Shown: positions 29,599 to 38,030 of the stretch, piece by piece | Position numbering within the stretch: position 1 is the first letter of the stretch | How the letters are laid out: every line of letters starts with the position of its first letter | Assembly: GCF_039536205.1 (NCBI RefSeq) | Contig: NZ_BAAAYL010000001.1 | Coordinates: 6,386,001-6,450,000, forward strand | Direction of reading: 5' to 3' | Origin: Streptomyces sannanensis | Lineage (GTDB): Bacteria > Actinomycetota > Actinomycetes > Streptomycetales > Streptomycetaceae | Length of the DNA stretch: 64,000 nt | The notes under the pieces: generated by a model | Told to the model about the DNA's origin: nothing | Database searches by the model: none | The model's input: the letters and a program-made list of their open reading frames with translations, nothing else | Translations under genes and position numbers: made by a program

Positions 29599-30285
29599 CT
29601 AGTGGTCCTGACCCGTGGCCGTCTGGATCTCCCGTACCACCCGCCAGAGCGGAGTGGAGCGCTTCGTGATCACGACGACGGTGTCCTCGTCCTCGCTGCC
29701 CTCGCCTTCCGCGCCCCATGTGCCGCGGACGAACTCCAGCGCGTGGTTCACATCGGCCGACGCGTCGCCCTCGCCGCCGGAGCGGAGCCATGAGCGCAGG
29801 GCGTTGTTGTGGGCCGCGACCACGGCCGCCGCGATCACGTCGGCCCGCAGGGATCCGTCGCCACGGTTCGCGAACCGGCCGCGCAGGTAGTTCGCCATGG
29901 CCCGCTCATAGCGCCAGACCACGGACAGCTCGTGATTGCGGAGTCCGGGGACGCTCTTGGTGAGCCGGTACCGCTGGACGGAGAAGGTCGGATTGTCCGT
30001 GTACATCCGCAGAACCAGGCGCGCCGCGCCGCACACCCGGGCGACGGGCTCGTCGTCGCTCTCCGCGTCGAGGAACGCGATCATCTCGGCGAGGCACCGG
30101 TCGTGGTCGGGGAAGACCACGTCCTCCTTCGAGGGGAAGTAGCGGAAGAAGGAACGTCGCCCGACGCCGGCCCGCGTGACGATGTCGTCGATCGTGGTCG
30201 CCTCGAAGCCGGAGCTCAGGAAGAGATCGAAGGCGGCCGCGACGAGGGCCTCGCGCATGGGAGGTCTGGTCGTCTCCTCTGTCAT
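29599..30285 (-). CDS. TetR-family transcriptional regulator
   Basis: This regulator is 228 residues from ATG 30285; longer starts exist but lack support. The N-terminal HTH reads AAFDLFLSSGFEATTIDDIV then RAGVGRRSFFRYFPSKEDVV, a standard TetR DNA-binding domain, and the C-terminal ligand domain resembles those of fatty-acid or acyl-CoA responsive regulators. The same 12-bp operator arm occurs on both sides of the gene. It therefore probably represses itself, the OB-fold gene and etfBA, and may sense an acyl-CoA. Confidence 0.9.
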   Translation of the reverse strand: MTEETTRPPMREALVAAAFDLFLSSGFEATTIDDIVTRAGVGRRSFFRYFPSKEDVVFPDHDRCLAEMIAFLDAESDDEPVARVCGAARLVLRMYTDNPTFSVQRYRLTKSVPGLRNHELSVVWRYERAMANYLRGRFANRGDGSLRADVIAAAVVAAHNNALRSWLRSGGEGDASADVNHALEFVRGTWGAEGEGSEDEDTVVVITKRSTPLWRVVREIQTATGQDH

Positions 30286-30326
30286 GCCGGGAACATAACA
30301 CCGCGACCGCGATGGGGCTGCGCGCG

Positions 30327-30366
30327 ATGGCACTCAGTGTGCATAATTCGGGGTACTGAGTGCCAT
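30327..30366. promoter_or_regulatory. Candidate TetR operator between tetR and etfB
   Basis: ATGGCACTCAGT (30327-30338) and ACTGAGTGCCAT (30355-30366) are perfect 12-bp inverted arms separated by 16 bp that include TGCATAAT, a good -10-like element. The site lies between the divergent tetR and etfB starts and could regulate both. Confidence 0.7.
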
Positions 30367-30382
30367 GAAAGGGTCGAAGCTG

Positions 30383-31162
30383 ATGAGGATCGTTGTCTGT
30401 GTGAAGTACGTGCCCGACGCCACCGGCGACCGGCACTTCGCCGAGGACCTGACCGTCGACCGTGACGACGTGGACGGTCTGCTCTCGGAGCTGGACGAGT
30501 ACGCGGTCGAGCAGGCGCTGCAGATCGCCGACGAGGCGGACGACGCGGAGATCACCGTGCTGACCGTCGGTCCGGAGGACGCCAAGGACGCGCTGCGCAA
30601 GGCGCTGTCGATGGGTGCGGACAAGGCTGTCCACGTCGAGGACGACGATCTGCACGGCACGGATGTCATGGGTACTTCGCTGGTGCTGGCCAAGGCGATC
30701 GAGAAGACCGGCTACGACCTGGTCGTCTGCGGCATGGCGTCGACGGACGGCACGATGGGCGTGCTGCCGGCGCTGCTGGCCGAGCGTCTGGGTGTTCCGC
30801 AGGTCACGCTGCTGTCCGAGGTCTCGGTCGAGGACGGTGTCGTCAAGGGCCGTCGTGACGGTGATACGGCGTCGGAGCAGCTGGAGGCGTCCCTGCCGGC
30901 CGTGGTGTCCGTGACGGATCAGTCGGGTGAGGCCCGTTACCCGTCGTTCAAGGGGATCATGGCGGCGAAGAAGAAGCCGGTGGAGTCCCTGGATCTGTCC
31001 GACCTGGAGATCGAGGCGGACGAGGTCGGCCTGGAGGGCGCCTGGACCGCGGTCGACGCGGTCGTGGAGCGTCCGGCCCGTACCGCGGGCACGATCGTCA
31101 AGGACGAGGGCGAGGGCGGCAAGCAGCTCGCTGCCTTCCTCGCGGAGCGCAAATTCATTTGA
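30383..31162 (+). CDS. etfB: Electron transfer flavoprotein beta subunit
   Basis: This 259-residue protein starts at ATG 30383 (MRIVVCVKYVPD), with AAAGGG upstream; an ATG 18 bases earlier overlaps the operator. VLTVGPEDAKDALRKALSMGADKAVHV and the LPAVVSVTD/RYPSFKGIMAAKKKP signature identify ETF-beta. With EtfA it passes electrons from acyl-CoA dehydrogenases to the quinone pool. It may also feed redox enzymes elsewhere, including the nearby cluster, though nothing shows that. Confidence 0.97.
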   Translation: MRIVVCVKYVPDATGDRHFAEDLTVDRDDVDGLLSELDEYAVEQALQIADEADDAEITVLTVGPEDAKDALRKALSMGADKAVHVEDDDLHGTDVMGTSLVLAKAIEKTGYDLVVCGMASTDGTMGVLPALLAERLGVPQVTLLSEVSVEDGVVKGRRDGDTASEQLEASLPAVVSVTDQSGEARYPSFKGIMAAKKKPVESLDLSDLEIEADEVGLEGAWTAVDAVVERPARTAGTIVKDEGEGGKQLAAFLAERKFI

Positions 31163-31228
31163 GGCAGCCTCGCGAGCCAGAAGTTCGTCCAGTCCCCGGC
31201 CCTTTCGCATTCGCAGGAGAGCAATCCC

Positions 31229-32191
31229 ATGGCTGAAGTTCTCGTCTATGTCGACCACGTGGACGGTGCCGTCCGCAAGCCCACCCTGGAGCTGCTGACT
31301 CTGGCCCGCCGGATCGGTGAGCCGGTCGCGGTCGCCCTCGGTTCTGGTGCGGAGGCCACCGCCGGCACGCTGGCCGAGCACGGTGCGACCCGGGTGCTGA
31401 CCGCCGAGGCCCCGGAGTTCGCCGATTATCTGGTCGTGCCGAAGGTGGACGCGCTGCAGGCCGCGTACGAGGCCGTCTCGCCGGCCGCGGTGCTGGTGCC
31501 GTCCTCCGCGGAGGGCAAGGAGATCGCCGCGCGTCTGGCGGTCCGGATCGGCTCGGGCATCGTCACCGACGCCGTCGACCTGGAGGCCGGCGAGCAGGGC
31601 CCGGTGGCGACCCAGTCGGTGTTCGCCGCGTCGTTCACCACCAGGTCCCGTGTCTCGAAGGGCACTCCGGTCATCACTGTGAAGCCGAACTCGGCGCCGG
31701 TCGAGGCCGCCCCGGCGGCCGGTGCGGTCGAGGCGCTGAGCGTGTCCTTCTCCGCGCAGGCCACCGGCACGAAGGTCGTCTCGCGTGTGCCGCGTGAGTC
31801 GACGGGCCGTCCGGAGCTGACCGAGGCCGCGATCGTGGTCTCCGGCGGCCGTGGTGTGGGCGGTGCGGAGAACTTCGCGGTCGTGGAGGCGCTGGCCGAC
31901 TCGCTCGGTGCCGCGGTGGGCGCGTCGCGTGCGGCGGTGGACGCGGGCTGGTACCCGCACTCCAGTCAGGTCGGCCAGACCGGTAAGAGTGTGTCGCCGC
32001 AGCTGTACATCGCGACGGGTATCTCGGGTGCGATCCAGCACCGGGCGGGTATGCAGACGTCGAAGACGATCGTGGCGATCAACAAGGACGCCGAGGCGCC
32101 GATCTTCGATCTGGTCGATTACGGCGTGGTCGGCGACCTGTTCGAGGTCGTCCCGCAGCTGACCGAGGAGATCAAGACCCGCAAGGGCTGA
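31229..32191 (+). CDS. etfA: Electron transfer flavoprotein alpha subunit
   Basis: This 320-residue protein has the C-terminal FAD-binding signature intact: [39 protein letters not shown] and [12 protein letters not shown]. The N-terminal domain pairs with EtfB. The 66-bp gap to etfB has no terminator, so the two are co-transcribed. A strong terminator follows. Confidence 0.97.
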   Translation: MAEVLVYVDHVDGAVRKPTLELLTLARRIGEPVAVALGSGAEATAGTLAEHGATRVLTAEAPEFADYLVVPKVDALQAAYEAVSPAAVLVPSSAEGKEIAARLAVRIGSGIVTDAVDLEAGEQGPVATQSVFAASFTTRSRVSKGTPVITVKPNSAPVEAAPAAGAVEALSVSFSAQATGTKVVSRVPRESTGRPELTEAAIVVSGGRGVGGAENFAVVEALADSLGAAVGASRAAVDAGWYPHSSQVGQTGKSVSPQLYIATGISGAIQHRAGMQTSKTIVAINKDAEAPIFDLVDYGVVGDLFEVVPQLTEEIKTRKG

Positions 32192-32211
32192 CCCTCCACA
32201 CGATCGGGCCC

Positions 32212-32243
32212 GGGGCCGCGCGGTGCATCCACCGCGCGGCCCC
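32212..32243 (+). terminator. Terminator of etfBA
   Basis: GGGGCCGCGCGGTG and CACCGCGCGGCCCC are a perfect 14-bp stem with the loop CATC, 20 nt after the etfA stop. Confidence 0.9.
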
Positions 32244-32310
32244 GGCCGCTTTCGAGCAACCATTGACGCAGATCAGTTGTCCCGACTAACTTCGCCATGC
32301 GGATTATTGA

Positions 32311-32325
32311 TTCCGTTAAGCGGAA
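32311..32325. promoter_or_regulatory. Palindromic operator candidate (IclR-like) before the aldolase-like gene
   Basis: TTCCG-TTAAG-CGGAA is a perfect 5-bp dyad placed 15 bp before the start codon and downstream of a possible promoter (TTGACG at 32263, TAACTT at 32287). TTCC/GGAA dyads are known for IclR-type regulators such as AllR of the purine/glyoxylate pathways. The regulator assignment is inference. Confidence 0.45.
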
Positions 32326-32340
32326 GTGGAGGGTCTGGTC

Positions 32341-33642
32341 ATGGGGCAGCAGGAGAAGGTGGCAACGAGCCTCGCAGGCGCGGTCAGTGAGGGCATCAGT
32401 GCCTCCCTCGCAGCGGTGGACGCGGAACTCGCGCGCCGCTACCCGGGAGACCCCGGTACCCGCCAGCCCATCCACACCGTCTACGTCCCCGGTGACATCT
32501 TCGACGCCGGCACCATCCGCTCCTGGGGCGACGAGGCACTCGCCGCCCTCGACGAGCACGCCCCCGACGCTGCGACCCTCGCCCGGGTCCTCGGCCTCTC
32601 CGAGGAGCTTGCCGAGCCCGTGTACACACGCGTACGCGCCAAGCTGGAGCGCGAGCCCATTGAAGACCTGCGCATCGACTTCGAGGACGGCCTCGGCCCG
32701 CGCCCCGAGGCCGAGGAGGACGAGATCGCCGCCAGGGCCGCACGTCTCGTCTCGGAGGCATACGCCGACGGCACCGCTGCCCCGTACATGGGCATCCGCA
32801 TGAAGTGCATGGAGGCCGCCGTACGCGAGCGTGGTATCCGCACCACCGACATCTTCCTCACCGGCCTCATGGAGCACGGCGGCCTGCCCGAGGGCCTCGT
32901 CCTCACCCTGCCCAAGGTCACCTATGCCGAGCAGGTCAGCGCCTTCGTCCGGCTGCTGGAGGCCTTCGAGAAGACCCACGGTCTGCCCTGCGGCCGGCTC
33001 GGCTTCGAGATCCAGATCGAGACCAGCCAGGCCATCCTCGCCGCCGACGGCACCGCCACCGTCGCCCGTATGATCGACGCCGCGGAGGGCCGGGCCACCG
33101 GCCTCCACTACGGGACCTTCGACTACAGCGCCTGCGTCGGCGTCAGCGCCGCCTACCAGTCCAGCGACCATCCGGCCGCCGACCACGCCAAGGCCGTCAT
33201 GCAGGTCGCGGCCGCGGGCACCGGCGTACGCGTCTCGGACGGGTCCACCAACGTCCTCCCGGTCGGCCCGACCCCGAAGGTCCACGAGGCCTGGAAGCTC
33301 CACTACGGCCTCACCCGCCGCGCCCTGGCCCGCGCCTACTACCAGGGCTGGGACATGCACCCGGGCCACCTGCCGACCCGCTACGCCGCCGTTTTCGCCT
33401 TCTACCGCGAGGGCCTGGAGCAGGCCGCCTCGCGCCTGAAGGCCTACGCCGCCAAGATCAGCGGCGATGTGATGGACGAGCCCGCCACCGCCAAGGCGCT
33501 CAGCAGCTACCTGGTGCGCGGCCTGGACTGCGGTGCCGTCGACAACGAAGAGGTCACCCGGCTCACCGGCCTGACCCGCGCCGAGATGGACGCCTTCGCG
33601 GTCCCGCGCCGCTCCGCCACGCTGTCGGCCGGCACGAAGTGA
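32341..33642 (+). CDS. HpcH/HpaI aldolase- or citrate-lyase-like protein (DUF6986 type)
   Basis: This is a 433-residue TIM-barrel protein. ATG 32341 has GGAGGG 7 nt upstream. LRIDFEDGLGPRPEAEED and GFEIQIETSQAILAADG contain the acidic metal ligands and Glu seen in the CitE/HpcH and malate-synthase group, and GLHYGTFDYSA follows. It probably cleaves or forms a C-C bond with glyoxylate, pyruvate or acetyl-CoA. A link to purine-derived glyoxylate metabolism is suggested by relatives and by the operator type, not shown by neighbours here. Confidence 0.8.
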   Translation: MGQQEKVATSLAGAVSEGISASLAAVDAELARRYPGDPGTRQPIHTVYVPGDIFDAGTIRSWGDEALAALDEHAPDAATLARVLGLSEELAEPVYTRVRAKLEREPIEDLRIDFEDGLGPRPEAEEDEIAARAARLVSEAYADGTAAPYMGIRMKCMEAAVRERGIRTTDIFLTGLMEHGGLPEGLVLTLPKVTYAEQVSAFVRLLEAFEKTHGLPCGRLGFEIQIETSQAILAADGTATVARMIDAAEGRATGLHYGTFDYSACVGVSAAYQSSDHPAADHAKAVMQVAAAGTGVRVSDGSTNVLPVGPTPKVHEAWKLHYGLTRRALARAYYQGWDMHPGHLPTRYAAVFAFYREGLEQAASRLKAYAAKISGDVMDEPATAKALSSYLVRGLDCGAVDNEEVTRLTGLTRAEMDAFAVPRRSATLSAGTK

Positions 33643-33744
33643 CGGTTCGCGCGGCGTGAGGTGCGGCGAGGGCCTGGTTACCGTGGTCGGGGAAAACGTT
33701 CCCCGTACATTGTGAGCCCCCGTCCGACCGGAGATCCGAGACCG

Positions 33745-34680
33745 ATGCCCCCCGACTCCGTCGTCGCCGCGCTCGACATCGGCGGTACCAAGATCGCCGG
33801 AGCCCTGGTGGACGACAGCGGCCGGATCCTCGTGCGGTCCCAGGACCCGACGCCCGCCCGGGAGGACGGCGAGACGGTGATGCGTGCCGTCGGCGGGGTG
33901 CTCGCCGAACTGGCCGCGTCCCCGCTGTGGTCGCAGGTGACGGGGGTGGGCATCGCCGCCGCCGGTCCCGTCGACGTGTCGGTCGGCACGGTCAGCCCGG
34001 TCAACATCCCCGGATGGCGCGGCTTCCCGCTGGTCGAGCGGGTACGCGCCGCCGTCGGCGGCATGCCGGCCGTGCTGATCGGCGACGGTGTCGCCATGGC
34101 CGCGGGTGAGCACTGGCTGGGTGCGGCGCGCGGCCGGGACAACGCACTGTGCATGGTGGTCTCCACCGGCGTCGGAGGCGGTCTGGTCCTCGGCGGCCGG
34201 GTCCACCTCGGCCCCACCGGCAATGCGGGCCACATCGGGCACATCAGTGTGGAACTGGACGGTGACCCGTGCCCCTGTGGCTCGCGCGGCTGCGTGGAAG
34301 GCATCGCCGGCGGGCCCGGCATCGCCCGCAGGGCGCTCGAGCACGGCTGGACGTCGGGACCCGACGGCGACACCTCGGCCGCCGCGGTGGCCGGGGCCGC
34401 CCGCGCCGGTCACCCCGTCGCCCGCGCCTCGTTCGAGCGGGCGGCGCGCGCGCTGGCCGCCGGGATCGCCGCGACCGCGGCCCTCGTCGAGATCGAGATC
34501 GCGGTCGTCGGCGGGGGAGTCGCGGGCGCGGGCGACGTGCTGTTCACCCCGCTGCGCCGCACCCTGCGCGACTACGCCACGCTTGCCTTCGTACGGGACA
34601 TCGAGGTCGTCCCCGCACTGATGGGCGCGGACGCGGGCCTGCTGGGCGCGGCCGCCGCGGCCTTCACCTGGCCGGACTGA
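33745..34680 (+). CDS. ROK-family sugar kinase (glucokinase-like)
   Basis: This 311-residue protein starts at ATG 33745 behind GGAG. The N-terminal ALDIGGTKIAGALVDDSG is the ATP phosphate loop. Zinc ligands sit in GHIGHISVELDGDPCPCGSRGCVEG (His plus three Cys), the ROK signature. There is no HTH, so it is a kinase rather than a repressor. It sits beside an alpha-galactosidase remnant and, across the insert, a sugar permease remnant, so it probably belonged to a sugar-use locus. Confidence 0.92.
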   Translation: MPPDSVVAALDIGGTKIAGALVDDSGRILVRSQDPTPAREDGETVMRAVGGVLAELAASPLWSQVTGVGIAAAGPVDVSVGTVSPVNIPGWRGFPLVERVRAAVGGMPAVLIGDGVAMAAGEHWLGAARGRDNALCMVVSTGVGGGLVLGGRVHLGPTGNAGHIGHISVELDGDPCPCGSRGCVEGIAGGPGIARRALEHGWTSGPDGDTSAAAVAGAARAGHPVARASFERAARALAAGIAATAALVEIEIAVVGGGVAGAGDVLFTPLRRTLRDYATLAFVRDIEVVPALMGADAGLLGAAAAAFTWPD

Positions 34681-34705
34681 ATCCCGGGAGCAGGGACGCC
34701 CTGCG

Positions 34706-35720
34706 TCAGCAGCTCAGCTTCGCGTCCGCCCAGTCGGCGTGGTCGTAGTCGATGCCGTCCCCGCCGTCCGTGATCACCAGGCGTACGGTCCGCGCACCTG
34801 TGACATCGGCCGTGAGCGCTTGCGCGGGCGCGGCGTTGGTGAGTACGTCCGTCGACGCGGCCTTCCGGCCGTCGGCCCAGATCTCGAAGGCGACCGAGCC
34901 GCGCGTGCCGGACTCGTCGTCGAGGCCGACCATGGCGCTCACGGTCGTGCAGGCGCCGCCCGTGTAGAACTCGACGTCGCTCTGGGCGTGCGCGCCGAGC
35001 CCCTTGGCGAAGACCGTGCCGCCGATGGTGAGCGGGCGGCCGTCACCGGCCCCGCTCTCGCCGTTGCTGGTGTCGCGTTCCACCGGCCCCCAGCCGTTGG
35101 TGGCCGCGAGCCACGGACGGTCGCTCAGGTACGACGTCCCGGCAGGCGGTGCCGTCACCACATGGGCCCGCACGGGCAGTACGGAGCGCGCGGCCACGCC
35201 TTGCGGCGAGCGGTAGTCCGCGGTCAGGGTGAGGGGGTACGCACCGGTGGGTGTGCCCGCCGGTGCGGTGAGCCGCCATGTGGTCGCCAGCGACGTGCCC
35301 GTGGGCACTGCCTTGGCGGCCCTCGGCGTGGCCGCCTTGATCCGCCAGCCGGCCGGGCCGGTGAGCTTGACGGACAGGTCCCGTGCCGGGGTGCGGCCGA
35401 GGTCGGTGACCGTGGTGGTCAGCTTCGCGGTCCGGCCGGCCTCCAGCAGCGGATTGACGTCGAGGGTGGCTTCGACAGCCGGCGGGTACGACGCCCACTT
35501 GTCGTCGACGGAGACGCGCAGCAGCACCGTGCCATGGGCGGGTACGGTCGCGGAGAGGGTCCCCGCGGTGTTGGTGGTCGTGTGCTGCCAGAGGTCGCGC
35601 ACCGCATAGGCGTCGGCCCCCGGCAGCCCTGCCGCGCGCGCCGTGGTGGTGATGCGCTGGGCGGAGCCCGTCTCGTTGAACAGCGCGACGGCGCGGCCCG
35701 CGCCGAGCGCGACCAGGCCC
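34706..35720 (-). pseudogene. Truncated alpha-galactosidase (C-terminal part with NPCBM domain)
   Basis: The minus-strand frame keeps the C-terminal end of a secreted GH27-type alpha-galactosidase. AVALFNETGSAQRITTTARAAG and VRDLWQH form the beta-sandwich after the catalytic barrel, a NEW3-like domain follows, and the NPCBM carbohydrate-binding domain closes it (GLGAHAQSDVEFYTGG ... VRLVITDGGDGIDYDHADWADAKLSC, read in pieces). The catalytic barrel and signal peptide are missing. Upstream of about 35720 the same frame turns into unrelated sequence, while the plus strand there reads as a fragment containing RLEQETARLEAELDKYVG. It is therefore a 5'-deleted gene at the left edge of an insert. Confidence 0.8.
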
Positions 35721-35856
35721 GCGACATCGCGGTCCGGCTGGAGCAGGAGACCGCCCGCCTCGAAGCCGAGCTCGACAAGTACGTCGGCGTGCGCTCCGCC
35801 TCGTGGCCTTACCCCATAACCTGTCAGTGTCGAGCTGCACAGGAAGGGGCAAGGCC

Positions 35857-37107
35857 GTGTCACCTGATGCTACCCCGGACCCGTTCGTCGAACCGATGGC
35901 GTTCGGGCAACGCATGCAAATCCTCCGCCAACGCCGCGGCATGAGCCGCCCCGTTCTCGCCGGCCTCGTCGGCATGTCGCCGTCGTGGGTGAAGCAAATC
36001 GAGACGGGCCAGATCCAGGTACCGAAACTGCCCATGATCCTGCGCATCGCGGAACTCCTCCGCGTCCGCGACCTCTCCGACCTGACGGGCGACCAGACCA
36101 TGCCCGTCGACCTGTTCATTGGCCCCGGCCACGAGTGCCTGCCCGCGGTACGGGACGCCATCAACGCGTTCCCGTTCACCGCGGACCGCGAGGCGCCGCC
36201 GACAGCGCACCTGCAGGCGCGCCTTGCCCGCGCCTGGGATGCCCGGCACGAGGCCCCCAACCACCGCGAAGTCGTCGGCAAGCTCCTGCCTGACCTCATC
36301 CGCGACGCCCAGCTCACCGTCCACCAGGCCGACAGCGCAGCCGACCGGCGCGCCGCGCAGGCGGCGCTGAGCGAGGTCTACAGCCTCGCCCAGTTCTTCG
36401 TCGCCTACCAGCCCGACTCGTCTCTGCTGTGGCGGGTCGCCGAGCGCGGCATGGTCGCCGCCCAGGACTCCGAAGACCCCCACGCCATCGGCGTCGCCGC
36501 CTGGCTGACCGCACAAGCACACCGCGACTCCGGCCCCAGCCACTTCGAAGCCGCCGACGCTGTCAACCTCCAGACCCTGAACTACCTCGAGCCCCTGCTG
36601 CCGGACGCGCCCGACGAGGTGCTCGCCATCGCCGGGGCCCTGCAGTTCGAAGCCGGGTACACCGCAGCCCGCCGCGGCGAAACGGCCACCGCCTGGGGCT
36701 GGTGGGACAAGGCGAAGAAGGTATCGAAGCGCCTGCCTGCGGACTACTTCCACCCGGTGACGAGCTTCGGACGGGCCATCATGGGCGCCCACGCCGTCAC
36801 CGTCGCTGTCGAGCTGCATGCCGGCCCGGAGTCAGTGCGTCAGGCGGCACGCGCCGATCGGACAACGATCCCGTCCCGGCCGCGCCGGGCCCGGCACCGC
36901 ATCGAGGAGGCCCGCGGCTACCAGCTCGACGGGCAGGCCGATGTTGCACTGGCGACGCTGGACAAGGCGCATGAGGCGGCGCCGGAGACGATCCGCTACA
37001 ACGGCTATGCGAGGCGGATCATCCTGGAGGAGACCGAGGCGAAGAGCCCGGAGCGGCGCCGCCGGGCTGCGGAACTGGCGGTGAAGGTGGGCCTGTTGAC
37101 CGCCTGA
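35857..37107 (+). CDS. XRE-family regulator with helical-repeat C-terminal domain
   Basis: This is a 416-residue protein. GTG 35857 is chosen for GGAAGGGG about 10 nt upstream; ATG 35896 is possible. The HTH is at about 15-70 (MQILRQRRGMSRPVLAGLVG, SPSWVKQIETG). The remaining 340 residues are TPR-like helices ending in YARRIILEETEAKSPERRRRAAELAVKVG. Streptomyces has many such regulators next to small accessory genes. Here it precedes tiny zinc-ribbon genes and the peptide-modification genes and probably controls them. Confidence 0.85.
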   Translation: MSPDATPDPFVEPMAFGQRMQILRQRRGMSRPVLAGLVGMSPSWVKQIETGQIQVPKLPMILRIAELLRVRDLSDLTGDQTMPVDLFIGPGHECLPAVRDAINAFPFTADREAPPTAHLQARLARAWDARHEAPNHREVVGKLLPDLIRDAQLTVHQADSAADRRAAQAALSEVYSLAQFFVAYQPDSSLLWRVAERGMVAAQDSEDPHAIGVAAWLTAQAHRDSGPSHFEAADAVNLQTLNYLEPLLPDAPDEVLAIAGALQFEAGYTAARRGETATAWGWWDKAKKVSKRLPADYFHPVTSFGRAIMGAHAVTVAVELHAGPESVRQAARADRTTIPSRPRRARHRIEEARGYQLDGQADVALATLDKAHEAAPETIRYNGYARRIILEETEAKSPERRRRAAELAVKVGLLTA

Positions 37108-37126
37108 CAAAGCGAACGTGTGAGCG

Positions 37127-37147
37127 AGGGGCAGGATTCCTGCCCCT
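37127..37147 (+). terminator. Terminator after the XRE gene
   Basis: AGGGGCAGG and CCTGCCCCT pair perfectly around the loop ATT, followed by TCTCTATTTCC. It separates the regulator from the small-gene operon. Confidence 0.8.
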
Positions 37148-37170
37148 TCTCTATTTCCAGCACCCCTACG

Positions 37171-37194
37171 GTCAGCGACAAGACGGTCACTGAC
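37171..37194. promoter_or_regulatory. Candidate operator of the small-gene operon
   Basis: GTCAGCGAC and GTCACTGAC form a 9-bp inverted repeat with one mismatch and 6-bp spacing, 17 bp before the first small gene. It is the likely promoter zone and a plausible site for the XRE protein. Confidence 0.45.
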
Positions 37195-37211
37195 ACGCAG
37201 GGGAGCCCGTG

Positions 37212-37394
37212 ATGCCGGTCGTAGAACTGCCTGATGTAGGGACGCTGTCGCAGGACCAGCAGCGCGGCAGGGCCTGCGTGTGGTGCGGCGTCATACTCGA
37301 CAACGGCACCGCCCGCGACCTCGGCATGCGGCGCACCGCTGGCGTCCGCTGGTTTCCCCGCGCCTGCCCCCAGCACGCTGAGGCCAAGTCGTGA
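37212..37394 (+). CDS. Small zinc-ribbon protein 1 (60 aa)
   Basis: ATG 37212 is 6 nt after GGGGAG. ACVWCGVILDNGTARDLG supplies one CxxC pair, and a later Cys-Pro-x-His (RACPQHAEAK) could complete a metal site. It overlaps the next gene by 4 nt. No known enzyme motif is present; it resembles the next protein around CVWCG, so the two may be paralogues. The role is unknown; a metal-binding adaptor or DNA-binding role is possible. Confidence 0.65.
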   Translation: MPVVELPDVGTLSQDQQRGRACVWCGVILDNGTARDLGMRRTAGVRWFPRACPQHAEAKS

Positions 37395-37588
37395 CCGCCG
37401 CCCGCACCATCCCCGCCGCCGAGGACCTCACATACGGCCAGGCCAAGGGATGGAACTGCGTCTGGTGCGGCTGCCGCCTCGACAAAGGCGCCGTCAGCGT
37501 CGGCTGGGCGTGCGGACGGGAAGGCGACCTCGACCTCGACTGCGAAGTGTTCGCCTGCCCCGCCTGCGGGAAGGGCGGCCCGTCATGA
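37391..37588 (+). CDS. Small zinc-ribbon protein 2 (65 aa)
   Basis: GTG 37391 overlaps the upstream stop (GTGA). GWNCVWCGCRLDKGAVSVGW gives a CxxC pair, repeating the CVWCG element of protein 1, and FACPACGKGG near the C-terminus gives the second pair, so a four-Cys zinc ribbon is complete. It overlaps the next tiny gene by 4 nt. Function unknown. Confidence 0.7.
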   Translation: MTAARTIPAAEDLTYGQAKGWNCVWCGCRLDKGAVSVGWACGREGDLDLDCEVFACPACGKGGPS

Positions 37589-37716
37589 TCTGCGGCCGCT
37601 GCGACCAGCACATCCGGCCCGGCGAGCCGTACACCGAGCACCCCGTGCACGCCGCCTCCGCGGCCGGCACGACCATCTACCGGCACGACGTCTGCCCGCC
37701 GGCGAGGCGGGCCTGA
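37585..37716 (+). CDS. Small Cys/His protein 3 (43 aa)
   Basis: ATG 37585 overlaps the upstream stop (ATGA). MICGRCDQHIRPGEPY starts with CxxC, and YRHDVCPPARRA holds a His and a Cys, giving a possible fourth-ligand metal site. The chained overlaps argue that all three small genes are translated together. Function unknown. Confidence 0.65.
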   Translation: MICGRCDQHIRPGEPYTEHPVHAASAAGTTIYRHDVCPPARRA

Positions 37717-37824
37717 GACTCCCCGTCCCGGCCGTCGAGATCTGCCAGGAACCGCGGCCGAGACGGGGCGCAACCCTGCGCCGCAGCGGTGCGGGGCCGA
37801 CCTTTCGTGAAGGGAAGAAATCCC

Positions 37825-37911
37825 ATGCCCGACAACATCCAGGTCAGCAACCTCACCCGGCGTCTGGACCACTCCGTCCCGGACTTCGCACCCGAGGGCA
37901 CCGAGGTCTGA
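37825..37911 (+). CDS. 28-residue candidate RiPP precursor peptide
   Basis: ATG has AAGGGA about 9 nt upstream, and 25 of 27 sense codons after the start end in G or C, as expected for a real Streptomyces gene. The peptide begins MPDNIQVSNLTRRL and ends DHSVPDFAPEGTEV, acidic with two Asn, three Asp and one His, residues that are known hydroxylation targets in peptides. It is followed by a strong hairpin, then by two oxygenase-like genes on the same strand. That arrangement (short peptide, attenuating hairpin, modifying enzymes) is typical of RiPP loci. Precursor status is inference. Confidence 0.55.
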   Translation: MPDNIQVSNLTRRLDHSVPDFAPEGTEV

Positions 37912-37947
37912 CCCCGGCTCTGAACTGATGTCGACGCGTTGACATCA

Positions 37948-37988
37948 CGGCGGGCCGGCCTGGCTGTTCCTCCAGAGCCGGCCCGCCG
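37948..37988 (+). terminator. 12-bp hairpin between peptide gene and modifying enzymes
   Basis: CGGCGGGCCGGC and GCCGGCCCGCCG pair perfectly with a 17-nt loop. It lies 37 nt after the peptide stop and 42 nt before the HExxH gene, so it could set a high peptide-to-enzyme transcript ratio by partial termination. Confidence 0.75.
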
Positions 37989-38030
37989 CTCCGCACCCAC
38001 CCCACACATCTCGGCCAAGGAGAGTCCACA

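Noticed and set aside
29906-32263. 785-codon minus-strand frame over etfBA
   Set aside because: It is antisense to two well-conserved genes and part of tetR; the composition is typical of a shadow frame.
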